64,000 nucleotides of DNA from Pantanalinema sp. GBBB05 (GTDB taxonomy: Bacteria > Cyanobacteriota > Cyanobacteriia > Leptolyngbyales > Leptolyngbyaceae): positions 361,268 through 425,267 of the forward strand of contig VRZD01000001.1 of the NCBI GenBank assembly GCA_016743235.1. The letters are read 5' to 3'. Shown here piece after piece: positions 54,363 through 63,681 of the stretch. Numbering within the stretch: the first letter of the stretch is position 1; every line of letters begins with the position of its first letter. Both the position numbers and the translations under genes were made by a program. Below the pieces are notes generated by a model. That model was not told the DNA's origin. It searched no databases and saw only the letters and a program-made list of their open reading frames with translations.

Positions 54363-54637
54363 CGCAGGATCAGGAACTCTTGTAAGTTCAGGGGTTCTTC
54401 GTACTTCACCTCAACCTGCTTGACCACTGCCGCTGGTGGACCTTTGTGGCACCAGCGGAGCATTTTGTCGATCGTAGCGCGATCACCTTCAAAGGCTGCC
54501 TCGACTCGACCATCCGGCAAATTGCGTACCCAACCATTTAAGCCGTACACCATCGCCATATCCTGGGTAGAGTAACGGAATCCAACTCGTTGCACTTGCC
54601 CAGAAATAATCACATGCACTCTGATTTTGTCTGCCAT
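54359..54637 (-). CDS. Acylphosphatase
   Basis: A 92-residue acylphosphatase from ATG 54637 ([21 protein letters not shown]); the frame is open 11 codons further, without support. The catalytic Arg in [10 protein letters not shown] and Asn in [20 protein letters not shown] are present. It hydrolyses acyl phosphates. Its stop shares bases with the aspC stop (TTAA). Confidence 0.93.
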   Translation of the reverse strand: MADKIRVHVIISGQVQRVGFRYSTQDMAMVYGLNGWVRNLPDGRVEAAFEGDRATIDKMLRWCHKGPPAAVVKQVEVKYEEPLNLQEFLILR

Positions 54638-54770
54638 AATCCCGAACTGAATTGAGATATTTTCTGTCAAGATGAGAATGAATGTCCAGGGTGGTAGGGA
54701 TAACTATTTGGTTCACCCTATTTGTATCGTACAGAGCACCAGATGTCACTGGATCATGAGTTAGCAGTTT

Positions 54771-56333
54771 ATGGCTTTCCCAAAGGTCGAATTTTATCAA
54801 AAAATCTTCTATCTATTCACGCTAGAACGATTACCTTTAGTGTTAATTAGCTGGGGAATTTTGGTCCGATCGGTACAATACATTGCGAATCGATCGCTAT
54901 GGGCAGATGAAGCAACTTTAGCACTGAATATTATTAACCGTCCTTTAGTTGATCTGTTTAAACCTCTGGCATATGAACAGGGGGCACCCTTAGGATTTCT
55001 GACAATTGAGAAACTCATCGTAGAGGTTTTCGGTGATCAGGAATACACCTTAAGAGCATTTCCATTTATTTGTGGTATCACCTCATTATTTCTATTTTAT
55101 CAATTAGCAAAACGGACAATTCCGTCTGGGGCAATTGTCATTGCAGCTGCTTTATTTTCTAGTCTAGAATCCCTAATTTATTACACAACTGAAGTTAAAC
55201 AGTATTCCAGTGATGTGACGATCGGATTGCTGCTATATCTCGTTTTGATGAATATCCGCCAACCGACCTTACAACACCAGCAAATTGTCCAAGTTAGTAT
55301 GATTGGGGCGATCGCCATTTGGTTTTCTCATCCTGCTATTTTCGTTTTAGTCGGCATTGAAGCAAGTTATTGGCTGAGCTGTTGGCTCAATCGAGAGCAG
55401 GTTAATGGCTGGCAGCGGCTCTGGATATACCTTAGTTGGTCAGTGAGTTTCTTAGGCATTTATCTAGTTTCTTTAGCCAACTTAAGTCGTGACAAAGAAC
55501 TTTTAGCATCCTGGAGCAGAGCTTTTCCACGATCGCTATTCGATATTTCCTGGCTATTTGCGGCACTAAGCCACATGTTTGCCAATCCTTTAGGCTTCAT
55601 GTCGCCCTTCACGTGGCTAGCCGTGTTTGCTTTTCTATTAGGGTGCTTCGCTTTAGGACGACAACACCGAGATAATTTAATTTTGCTATTAACTCCGATC
55701 GGTATTACGTTAGCCGCCGCCTATCTCGAGAAATATCCATTCCACGATCGCTTACTATTATTTCTAGTTCCCAACCTAATTTTGGTAGTTGCGATCGGAA
55801 TTCATACCCTCTTGCAAAACAAAACTCGCTTACATCAGTTGCCACAATTACAACCATTCGTATTATTTGGCATCATTTTCTCAGTTTTACTCCTAACTCC
55901 TGCTCTGAGTCAGGCTACCGTGTTAATCTTTCAGCCTGAACAACGGCAAGAGATCCGTCCAGTATTGCAATATATCAAGCAACATCAGCAATCAGGCGAC
56001 ATTTTATATGTCTATCAACGTGGTATTCATCAGTTCAAATACTATGCGGAGAAATATGGATTTGAGCAGGATGATTATGTACTCGGAGTTGACGATTTAG
56101 ATGTTCATGATGGCAAGAGACTTTCAGATAAAGAGCGAAAACGCTATAAAGCAGATCTCGATCGACTGCAAGGACATCCACGAGTTTGGTTGCTGTTTTC
56201 CCATGCACGAGTCAAAGCAGAAAATCAAATGATTCGGGCTTATCTTGATCAAATTGGCGATCGCTTAGATACCTATCGTCAGCCCGGTGTGTTCGTTTAT
56301 CTATATGATTTAAGTAGGAAAAAATCTGTTTGA
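54771..56333 (+). CDS. GT39/PMT-like membrane glycosyltransferase
   Basis: A 520-residue protein with about ten to twelve hydrophobic segments. The N-terminal loop ANRSLWADEATLALNI carries the acidic pair (D-E) of GT-C fold enzymes; LRAFPFICGITSLFLFYQLAK resembles the ArnT/PMT family. The last 110 residues form a soluble tail (GDILYVYQRGIHQFKYY). It likely transfers sugar from a lipid-linked donor outside the membrane; acceptor unknown. DUF1823 gene follows after 7 bp. AT content is higher than in most neighbours. Confidence 0.8.
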   Translation: MAFPKVEFYQKIFYLFTLERLPLVLISWGILVRSVQYIANRSLWADEATLALNIINRPLVDLFKPLAYEQGAPLGFLTIEKLIVEVFGDQEYTLRAFPFICGITSLFLFYQLAKRTIPSGAIVIAAALFSSLESLIYYTTEVKQYSSDVTIGLLLYLVLMNIRQPTLQHQQIVQVSMIGAIAIWFSHPAIFVLVGIEASYWLSCWLNREQVNGWQRLWIYLSWSVSFLGIYLVSLANLSRDKELLASWSRAFPRSLFDISWLFAALSHMFANPLGFMSPFTWLAVFAFLLGCFALGRQHRDNLILLLTPIGITLAAAYLEKYPFHDRLLLFLVPNLILVVAIGIHTLLQNKTRLHQLPQLQPFVLFGIIFSVLLLTPALSQATVLIFQPEQRQEIRPVLQYIKQHQQSGDILYVYQRGIHQFKYYAEKYGFEQDDYVLGVDDLDVHDGKRLSDKERKRYKADLDRLQGHPRVWLLFSHARVKAENQMIRAYLDQIGDRLDTYRQPGVFVYLYDLSRKKSV

Positions 56334-56340
56334 TGTTGTG

Positions 56341-56718
56341 ATGCTATCCGAACTTCCTACCCTTAATACTGATACGATTTGGGCGATTATTCGCGATACT
56401 ATTGATGATCAAACGGCTAATGCTTTGGTCTGGCAGGGATTAGGTTATCGCTACGATGCGGCTAAGGGCGAATGGGATCACAGTAGTGTTGCCCCAGAAT
56501 GGCGAGAGTCCTACCCTGAACCACCCAACTTTATCGAAAGTCGTCCGGCTACTGTCAAACTAACGCGATCGATCCCAGCCGAGAACAAGCAGTTGCTCAA
56601 AGAAAAGCTGGGGTTTGAGGGCTATAAAATCAATGAACTGATCCCCCGTAAAACCCGGCGTGCTACCATCGCTAACTGGTTACTCAGCTACATGCAACTC
56701 AATGGCATAGAAGGGTAG
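56341..56718 (+). CDS. DUF1823 family protein
   Basis: A 125-residue cyanobacterial protein with the family patterns DTIDDQTANALVWQGLGYRYD, SVAPEWRESYPEPPNFIESRPATVKLTRSIPAENKQLLKE (pieces) and NWLLSYMQL. ATG 56341 is preferred over the GTG at 56338 just before it. It lies 7 bp after the GT39-like gene and is probably co-transcribed. Function unknown. Confidence 0.82.
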   Translation: MLSELPTLNTDTIWAIIRDTIDDQTANALVWQGLGYRYDAAKGEWDHSSVAPEWRESYPEPPNFIESRPATVKLTRSIPAENKQLLKEKLGFEGYKINELIPRKTRRATIANWLLSYMQLNGIEG

Positions 56719-56761
56719 ACTGAAGCCAAGCCCTGTCACAGGTAATCTGCTGTAATTCTGC

Positions 56762-57946
56762 ATGTCTACTGATCCTTATGCCTGGATCGAACCATCTTTG
56801 GCAACCATTCATCGGGCAGATTGGTATCGATCGGTCACCCCCATCCATGGTCGCTCCGGCGCAACTGTCAACTTAGATGGACAATGCCTAACTAACTTTG
56901 CCAGTAACGATTATTTGGGCTTAGCTGGGGACGATCGCTTAATTCAAGCCGCGATCGCAGCAACCCAAAAATATGGCACAGGCAGCACAGGTTCTCGGTT
57001 AATTACCGGACATCGCCCCCTGCACCAAGCCTTGGAACAGACGATTGCCCAACTGAAACAAACCGAAGACGCTTTGGTATTCAGCTCTGGCTATCTGGCA
57101 AACATTGGTACGATCGGCGCTTTAGTCGGCAAGCGCGATCTAATTCTGACCGATCACTATAACCACTCCAGCCTCAAAAATGGTGCCATCCTGAGTGGCG
57201 CCACGATCGTTGAGTATCGCCACAATGACCTTCTGCAGGTCCAGGAGTTATTACAGCAACAGCGCGATCGCTACCGTCGCTGCCTGCTTCTGACCGATAG
57301 TGTGTTCAGTATGGATGGCGATCTTTGTCCCTTACCTCAACTACTGGATTTAGCGGAGCAGTTTAACAGCATGCTGCTGATTGATGAAGCTCATGCAACT
57401 GGAGTGCTGGGTCATACAGGAGCGGGATGTGTGGAGCATTTTGGCTGCACCGGACGACCTCTCATTCAAATGGGGACATTGAGTAAAGCTTTGGGGAGTT
57501 TGGGGGGATATGTAGCGGGTTCAGCGACTCTCATTGACTTTCTCCGTAATCGTGCCCCTAGTTGGATTTACACCACAGGCTTGTCTCCAGCGGATACGGC
57601 GGCGGCTCTGGCAGCGATCACGATCGTTCAGCAATCCCCCCAACTACGTCACCAACTTTGGCAAAATGTGCAGACCCTACAACAGGGATTAAGTCAGGCG
57701 TTAATGGATCTACCGTCTGCTTATACCCTGCTACCTTCCGCATCGCCGATTCTCTGTTTACAGGTTGACAGTCCAGCCACAGTACTGCAATTAGGACAAA
57801 CTCTGAAACAAGCCGGTTTTTTTGTGCCAGCCATTCGTCCCCCCACAGTTCCTACCAGCCGTTTGCGCTTAACGGTCATGGCAACCCATCAACCAGAGCA
57901 GTTACAGCAGGTAGCGATCGCGCTGAGTCAAGCAATTGCCAGATGA
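56762..57946 (+). CDS. bioF: 8-amino-7-oxononanoate synthase
   Basis: A 394-residue PLP enzyme of the alpha-oxoamine synthase family: [63 protein letters not shown] and the PLP lysine K242 in [13 protein letters not shown]. BioF condenses pimeloyl-ACP with alanine in biotin synthesis. KBL and HemA analogues are possible by motif, but length and context fit BioF. No other bio genes are adjacent. Confidence 0.88.
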   Translation: MSTDPYAWIEPSLATIHRADWYRSVTPIHGRSGATVNLDGQCLTNFASNDYLGLAGDDRLIQAAIAATQKYGTGSTGSRLITGHRPLHQALEQTIAQLKQTEDALVFSSGYLANIGTIGALVGKRDLILTDHYNHSSLKNGAILSGATIVEYRHNDLLQVQELLQQQRDRYRRCLLLTDSVFSMDGDLCPLPQLLDLAEQFNSMLLIDEAHATGVLGHTGAGCVEHFGCTGRPLIQMGTLSKALGSLGGYVAGSATLIDFLRNRAPSWIYTTGLSPADTAAALAAITIVQQSPQLRHQLWQNVQTLQQGLSQALMDLPSAYTLLPSASPILCLQVDSPATVLQLGQTLKQAGFFVPAIRPPTVPTSRLRLTVMATHQPEQLQQVAIALSQAIAR

Positions 57947-58106
57947 CCACGTTAAGTCTAGAGAAATTTCTGCTTCAGGATGAATTTCTGATCTGGTATG
58001 CGTCGAAACAGACAAGCAGCCAATAATCTGATACGTGTGATCGCTATTCAATCAAAGTCCCTAAATTTGCTAACCTAGCTTAAATACACTCTTGGGAACG
58101 GGGAAC

Positions 58107-59270
58107 GTGGATATTCAAATTGGAAGGGGCAAAACTGCCCGTAGAGCGTATGGCATTGATGAAATTGCCCTAGCACCGGGACCAAGAACTCTCGATCCCG
58201 TGTTGGCAGATACCCGCTGGACGATCGGCGGAATTGAACGTGAAATTCCCATTATCGCTAGCGCTATGGATGGCGTCGTGGATGTGGGTATGGCCGTGCG
58301 GTTGTCCCAACTGGGGGCATTAGGCGTTTTGAACCTGGAGGGGATTCAGACTCGCTATGCGGACCCCAATCCGATCCTCGATCGCATTGCATCGGTTGGC
58401 AAAGATGAGTTTGTCACTCTCATGCAAGAACTATATGCTGAACCGATCAAGCCAGAATTGATCGAGCAACGCATCCGAGAGATTAAACAACAAGGTGGGA
58501 TTGCCGCCGTCAGCGCGACTCCAGCCGGAGCCTTGAAATATGGTGAAGCTGTGGCTAGAGCCGAAGCCGATCTGTTCTTTGTACAGGCAACGGTAGTTTC
58601 GACTGCCCACCTATCACCCGAATCCATTACTCCCCTAGATCTCGCGAATTTCTGTCAAGAGATGCCGATTCCGGTGGTACTTGGCAACTGCGTCACCTAC
58701 GAAGTGACTCTTAACCTGATGAAAGCCGGAGCAGCAGGCATTCTAGTCGGGATTGGACCCGGTGCGGCTTGTACCTCGCGCGGAGTGTTAGGGGTGGGTG
58801 TTCCCCAGGCAACTGCGATCGCTGATTGTGCTGCTGCTCGCGATGACTATCATCGGGAGACGGGTAACTATGTGCCTGTAATTGCCGATGGTGGGTTGAT
58901 TACGGGTGGCGACATTTGCAAGTGTATTGCCTGTGGTGCGGATGGCGTGATGATTGGCTCACCGTTCGCTAGAGCGAAAGAGGCACCCGGACGTGGCTAC
59001 CACTGGGGCATGGCAACACCTAGCCCGGTATTACCCCGTGGAACTCGGATTCGAGTTAGCACTACAGGGACTCTGGAGCAAATTCTACGAGGTCCAGCCC
59101 AGTTGGATGATGGTACGCATAACCTGCTAGGAGCATTGCAAACTAGCATGGGCACCTTAGGGGCAAAGAACATCAAAGAGATGCAACAAGTGGAAGTAGT
59201 GATTGCGCCATCATTGTTGACAGAAGGCAAGGTGTACCAAAAAGCCCAGCAGTTAGGCATGGGTAAGTAA
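58107..59270 (+). CDS. GuaB3-type IMP dehydrogenase-related protein
   Basis: A 387-residue TIM-barrel protein from GTG 58107 (family start [16 protein letters not shown]); a TTG 15 nt upstream adds five residues. Motifs: [32 protein letters not shown] (pieces), [15 protein letters not shown] (catalytic Cys, as the IMPDH ICTTR loop), [13 protein letters not shown]. It lacks the CBS insert of GuaB and matches the GuaB-related (GuaB3) protein of cyanobacteria and actinobacteria. Activity on IMP is likely but not certain. Confidence 0.9.
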   Translation: MDIQIGRGKTARRAYGIDEIALAPGPRTLDPVLADTRWTIGGIEREIPIIASAMDGVVDVGMAVRLSQLGALGVLNLEGIQTRYADPNPILDRIASVGKDEFVTLMQELYAEPIKPELIEQRIREIKQQGGIAAVSATPAGALKYGEAVARAEADLFFVQATVVSTAHLSPESITPLDLANFCQEMPIPVVLGNCVTYEVTLNLMKAGAAGILVGIGPGAACTSRGVLGVGVPQATAIADCAAARDDYHRETGNYVPVIADGGLITGGDICKCIACGADGVMIGSPFARAKEAPGRGYHWGMATPSPVLPRGTRIRVSTTGTLEQILRGPAQLDDGTHNLLGALQTSMGTLGAKNIKEMQQVEVVIAPSLLTEGKVYQKAQQLGMGK

Positions 59271-59278
59271 AGCACATT

Positions 59279-59314
59279 GGCATAGGGAATCAAGGTTTAC
59301 CCATTCCCTATGCC
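59279..59314. terminator. Perfect 12-bp hairpin between convergent GuaB3-like and amiC genes
   Basis: GGCATAGGGAAT (59279-59290) pairs with ATTCCCTATGCC (59303-59314); loop 12 nt. No T-run, so it may act as stabiliser as well as terminator for both. Confidence 0.65.
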
Positions 59315-59327
59315 GATCGCCAACCAC

Positions 59328-60539
59328 TTAATTGCGTTGGAGGTAGCGCAAAATGCCTTGAGCGATCGCCGAGGCAAGTTGGCTGCGTCCATTCGCATCG
59401 GATAGCCGCTGAGCATCCTCCCGTCCGGTGACAAAACCGACTTCGACTAAAACGGCTGGCATCGAAGAATATTTCATCACATAAAAATTGGCTTGCTTCA
59501 CTCCCCGATCACGCATATCGGTTGTTTCCATAATGCTTTGGTGAATGGTTTTTGCCAGGTTATAACCGGAGTCATAGTAATAAGTTTCTAACCCATTCAC
59601 ATCCGAACGATTCGCATCAAACGAGTTGGCGTGAATACTGACAAAAACGGTGGCGTTAACGCGATCAGCAATATCGACTCGAGGCTGTAGATCCAAATCG
59701 CGCTCATCCTGACGAGTCAGTATCGCTTGGACTCCCTGCCGTTCTAACAGGGTAGCCACTTGTTTAGAAATCGCCAATACAGCATCCGTTTCGCGCAACC
59801 CACCAATGCCGATCGCGCCCGGATCAGGTCCTCCATGTCCTGGATCAACCACAACCACAAACTTGCCGTTGGGAACTTGCGGTAAGGTTGGGCTTGGTTT
59901 GGGATTACTCGTACTGGGATTAGGGAGGGGTGTAGTTGGACGGGGTAAGGGGTTAGTTGAACCAGTGGAAGGACGAGTAGGAGCTTGTGGTCGTGGTTCT
60001 GTAACCACAACAATGCTGCCAGGGGGAATTGAAGAAGTTGGGGTCGGTCGCCCGTTTGAAGTCGGAGGCAGCGTGGGGACAACAGCCACTCCAGGCGCAC
60101 TAGGTACCGCGATCGCTTGCGTCGGTGGAGCAGCACTGGCACGTTGCGGGGAAAATTGCGGACGTGGCATGTCTACCGTCCATTGCCGGGCTGAGGCATA
60201 CTGAAATTTGACCTGGCGGGGGTCGATCGTATAGCCAGGAGCCAATTCCATCACAATCCGGGTCGTTTGAGGATCGAATTGGGCTACCCGCATATTGTTG
60301 ACAATGCCATCAACCGGCAGGGTCTGCTTGGGACCACCTAGCTTTACCCCCGGCAGATCAATCACCAAGCGAGTGGGGTTGGAAACAATTTGGGCACGAG
60401 GTTGGATACCCTCGTCAGTTGCCAGTTCCAAGCGATTTTGAGTGCGATCGAAGCGCCAAAATTGGAGGTTGGCAGCTTGGGCGGATGAGGACAGCAAAAT
60501 TGATCCCAGCATGGCTGGGAGTAACCAGAGCAGTTTCAC
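59328..60539 (-). CDS. amiC: N-acetylmuramoyl-L-alanine amidase with AMIN domain
   Basis: A 403-residue periplasmic cell-wall amidase. Signal peptide (about 1-22), AMIN domain (about 24-120, NPTRLVIDLPGV, QTTRIVMELAPG), a Pro/Thr/Ser-rich linker (about 125-222), then Amidase_3 (about 225-400) with zinc ligands in DPGHGGPDPGAIG and LRETDAV, FVSIHANSFD, and the catalytic Glu in VLVEVGFVT. It splits septal peptidoglycan and, in filamentous species, makes nanopores. The start has no neighbour on the same strand. Confidence 0.93.
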   Translation of the reverse strand: MKLLWLLPAMLGSILLSSSAQAANLQFWRFDRTQNRLELATDEGIQPRAQIVSNPTRLVIDLPGVKLGGPKQTLPVDGIVNNMRVAQFDPQTTRIVMELAPGYTIDPRQVKFQYASARQWTVDMPRPQFSPQRASAAPPTQAIAVPSAPGVAVVPTLPPTSNGRPTPTSSIPPGSIVVVTEPRPQAPTRPSTGSTNPLPRPTTPLPNPSTSNPKPSPTLPQVPNGKFVVVVDPGHGGPDPGAIGIGGLRETDAVLAISKQVATLLERQGVQAILTRQDERDLDLQPRVDIADRVNATVFVSIHANSFDANRSDVNGLETYYYDSGYNLAKTIHQSIMETTDMRDRGVKQANFYVMKYSSMPAVLVEVGFVTGREDAQRLSDANGRSQLASAIAQGILRYLQRN

Positions 60540-60929
60540 GACTATGTACCTTGCTTAAAACTTCAGGAAGATCAGTTCAATCAACGCCACCGGATAGATA
60601 CAAAGATGTCCATTCCCTGATAGTTGGACAAATCCAGGAGAGACCGATAGCCTGACTCTCCTGCGAAGACGGGGCAATCAACCGATGAACTGATTGGAAT
60701 GGGTTTATCGCTACTTGCATCCTTGTGACTGAACTGGAGGGAGGACTTGTTCCCGTGGGAATGTGATCTCAACATCTACACTCACAATCCACTCTCCTCG
60801 CGATCGCGGATCCGGAAAGCTCACCTCGATCGCCTGACAATTTTTTTAAACTGTAATACAGAGCCTCCGCTAGATTGCCCTGGAGCGCAGGCGATCGCTA
60901 GCTTGAAGTACACAGCAGATGAAGTTAGA
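60540..60929. other. Intergenic region between amiC and tRNA-Lys
   Basis: 390 bp upstream of amiC. It has HIP1 octamers near 60799 and 60892. A frame across it has no family features. Nothing else definable. Confidence 0.4.
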
Positions 60930-61001
60930 TGGGTGACCTGGGATTCGAACCCAGAACCAGCGGATTAAGAGTCCGATGCGCTACCGTTGCGCTAGTCACC
61001 C
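60930..61001 (-). tRNA. tRNA-Lys(CUU)
   Basis: A 72-nt cloverleaf on the minus strand. Acceptor GGGTGAC/GTCACCC, D-stem GCGC/GCGC, anticodon stem TCGGA/TCCGC (first pair mismatched) with loop CTCTTAA, so anticodon CTT (lysine, AAG). T-stem CTGGG/CCCAG with TTCGAAT loop, discriminator A. CCA is not encoded. Confidence 0.95.
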
Positions 61002-61365
61002 TTATTACTGCATATTACCAGGATTTGTCGCTGGTTGACACTCCTTCTCCGGCTTAATCCCAACCAAGAAAGATAGGCTGAATTTAAAAAAGTCACGTGA
61101 TTTTCACAATTAGTGTTTAAGTTGGAGCAATAAGCACCCATCAGAACAGATAGTTGCCTCCTGGTTCATATCAGAACATTGGGGCATAGCATTAGCGCGA
61201 TCAGTTGTAGCTTGCTGCAATAAGAAGTTGCCTAATGCTATGCCTATACAGGGTTTCCAGCACTACATAGTAATCAGGACTAGCAAATGCACATTTATAC
61301 CGTGCAAGAAAATAGACACTCATTAGTGTTCATAGCTTTGTAATTTTATTTAAGACTATTTACCA
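61002..61365. other. Intergenic region upstream of Cache histidine kinase
   Basis: 364 bp. It holds a 13-mer GATTTTCACAATT (61099-61111) that recurs after the kinase gene, a repeated nonamer ATCAGAACA (61140-61148 and 61170-61178, 30 bp apart), and a 13-bp inverted repeat with inner hairpin (61183-61244). No ORF. Confidence 0.5.
61183..61244 (+). promoter_or_regulatory. Large inverted repeat with inner hairpin upstream of histidine kinase
   Basis: GGCATAGCATTAG (61183-61195) and CTAATGCTATGCC (61232-61244) form a perfect 13-bp stem. The 36-nt loop can form a second hairpin, TTGTAGC-TT-GCTGCAA, with one wobble. It lies 121 bp before the kinase ATG and could be a leader or small RNA structure. 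Confidence 0.45.
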
Positions 61366-63681
61366 ATGAACTGTTTAGAGCCAACGCGATCGCCTCAGCC
61401 TGGTAAAGCAGCTATAACCCTACGTCAAAAACTGTTACTGACCTTCCTGCCGATCGGATTACTCCCATTAGTCATCGCGGGAGGAATCAGTGGCGCCTTT
61501 ACCTATCAACGAACAGCTCAACAAGCCGAATTGCGCTTACGTAATTTAGCGATTATTACGGCTGAGTTAACTTCTAAAGATTTAGATAATAAGACGACAT
61601 TATTAGCATCACTAGCTGCTAACCCACTCATTTTAGAAAGTGTCCGAGCAGGAACACAACAGGCAGAAATTGCCAATCTACCTAACCTACCCATTCCGCA
61701 AGTAGAAGCTAAGTTTGCCAATCGCAAGGAACTACAACCCAACCGGCTCATTGAGGACTACTTAAGAGACATCGCCAGAATTGGTAACTTTGCTGAAGTT
61801 TTTGTCACTGAAAAATATGGATTTAACATCGCTTATAGCCGACCCACTAGCGACTTTGTTCAGCGAGATGAACAGTGGTGGAATAATGGCAAACAGCTCA
61901 AACACTGGATTGGAGTACCCGAGTTTGACCAATCAACTCAAAAAGTGACGATCGAGATTATTCATGCCATTCATGATCCAGCTTCCAACAAGTTTATGGG
62001 AGTTTTGAAGGGAGGATATGATACCAGTCATTTAAAATACTTAAAAGAAGAATTACGCAATCTACAATTTCATGGCTCTGAGCAATTGCAGATTTTAGCG
62101 ATCGGGGAACCCATGACTGCCATCGCTACAATTAATGCGCAAGGTATCAGCAGTATTCAAGAAATCCCTGGAAAAGTTGGTATCCGGCAACAGGTTCAAC
62201 CCTTACAAAAATTATCAGACCATAGGTTTTCGCCGATTTATACAGGTATTCGACTTGCTACATGGAGTGATGGCGATCGACAGTACACGTTAGCAACAAT
62301 TCCACAAACGAACTGGGTAGCGGTAACGTCTGTAAAACTTGCCCAAATTCAAGCTGACGGCTATCAGCTTGTCTCTATATTTGGATTATTTTTTCTCGGG
62401 TTAGGAGCCGTTACAACTGGAGTCATCCTGCGCTTTTCGCATAAACTATCTGCGCCGTTAAATGACTTAGCTGAACTAGCTCAAAAAGTCACGGAGAAAG
62501 CTGACTTCACGATTCAGGCAGAAGTGAGCAATCAGGATAGTGAAGTGGGGGTATTGGCTAAATCTTTGAATTTGTTATTACAGCGAGTTCAACAGTTGCT
62601 CTATGAACAAGCAGAAGCCAAGCATAACCTGGAAATCTATAACCAAACCTTAGAGCAAAAAGTTCAAGAGCGAACGCAGGAATTAGAGGTTTATAGCCAA
62701 ACCTTAGAACAAAAAGTCCATGAACGGACAATAGCTCTGCACGAAAAAACTCTCGATTTAGAACAGACACTACACCGATTACAACAAACTCAATCTCAGA
62801 TGATCCAAGCTGAGAAAATGTCAAGTTTGGGACAACTGGTGGCTGGAGTTGCCCATGAAATTAATAATCCAGTTAACTTTATTCACGGTAATCTCACCCA
62901 TGTTCAAGAGTATGCCGAAGATCTATTAAGCTTTATTCAACTCTATCAAGCTCACTATCCTCATCCTACACCTGAAATTGCTACCCAGGCCCAAGCGATC
63001 GACCTAGAGTTTTTACAGGAAGACTTACCAAAAACTCTGAATTCCATGAGATTAGGAACTGAGCGGATCTGTCAAATTGTCCTTTCTCTGCGCAATTTCT
63101 CTCGTCTAGATGAAGCAGAATTGAAAGCAGTTGATCTGCGCGAAGGCATCGATAGTACCTTATTAATTTTGCAACATCGATTAAAAGCTCGACCCGAACG
63201 ACCTGAAATTTTGGTAGTGAAGGAGTATGGCAGCTTACCCTTAGTAGAATGTTACCCCGGTCCGTTAAATCAGGTATTTATGAACCTATTGGTAAATGCC
63301 ATTGATGCTTTAGAAGAGAAGACTGTCAGTCGAAATTACCAAGAGATGCAAGAATCACCGAATCGGATTACGATTCGGACAACAATCATTGCTCATCAAT
63401 GGGTAGAAATTACAGTTACCGATAACGGAATAGGGATGGCAGAAACTACCCGTAAAAGGTTATTTGAACCCTTTTTTACGACCAAGCCTGTTGGCAAAGG
63501 AACAGGAATGGGAATGCCAATTAGCCATCAAATTATTACCGAAAAGCATCAGGGTAAATTGACATGTTTTTCTACGATCGGTGAAGGGACTACATTCACA
63601 ATTCAGATTCCAGTTCAGCAGTCTTTACCTCAACATCACCAGACTCTAGTTCAGCCGAACCTCCAAGTTAAAGTCTACTAA
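61366..63681 (+). CDS. Membrane sensor histidine kinase: Cache-HAMP-HisKA-HATPase
   Basis: A 771-residue sensor kinase. Helix (about 22-45), an extracytoplasmic double-Cache-like sensor (about 50-335: EVFVTEKYGFNIAYSRPT and TIPQTNWVAVTSVK), a second helix (about 340-360), HAMP (about 362-415), a coiled coil (about 415-485) with an 18-residue duplication, HisKA with H497 (GVAHEINNPVNF), and HATPase (DNGIGMAETTRKRLFEPFFTTKPVGKGTGMGM in pieces). The HEINNP box and FEPFFTTK loop put it in the ZraS/NtrB-like kinase group common in cyanobacteria. Its regulator is not adjacent in the window. Confidence 0.92.
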   Translation: MNCLEPTRSPQPGKAAITLRQKLLLTFLPIGLLPLVIAGGISGAFTYQRTAQQAELRLRNLAIITAELTSKDLDNKTTLLASLAANPLILESVRAGTQQAEIANLPNLPIPQVEAKFANRKELQPNRLIEDYLRDIARIGNFAEVFVTEKYGFNIAYSRPTSDFVQRDEQWWNNGKQLKHWIGVPEFDQSTQKVTIEIIHAIHDPASNKFMGVLKGGYDTSHLKYLKEELRNLQFHGSEQLQILAIGEPMTAIATINAQGISSIQEIPGKVGIRQQVQPLQKLSDHRFSPIYTGIRLATWSDGDRQYTLATIPQTNWVAVTSVKLAQIQADGYQLVSIFGLFFLGLGAVTTGVILRFSHKLSAPLNDLAELAQKVTEKADFTIQAEVSNQDSEVGVLAKSLNLLLQRVQQLLYEQAEAKHNLEIYNQTLEQKVQERTQELEVYSQTLEQKVHERTIALHEKTLDLEQTLHRLQQTQSQMIQAEKMSSLGQLVAGVAHEINNPVNFIHGNLTHVQEYAEDLLSFIQLYQAHYPHPTPEIATQAQAIDLEFLQEDLPKTLNSMRLGTERICQIVLSLRNFSRLDEAELKAVDLREGIDSTLLILQHRLKARPERPEILVVKEYGSLPLVECYPGPLNQVFMNLLVNAIDALEEKTVSRNYQEMQESPNRITIRTTIIAHQWVEITVTDNGIGMAETTRKRLFEPFFTTKPVGKGTGMGMPISHQIITEKHQGKLTCFSTIGEGTTFTIQIPVQQSLPQHHQTLVQPNLQVKVY

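Noticed and set aside
60747..60968. 73-aa frame reaching into tRNA-Lys
   Set aside because: It runs through the tRNA on the opposite strand and has no protein-like composition.
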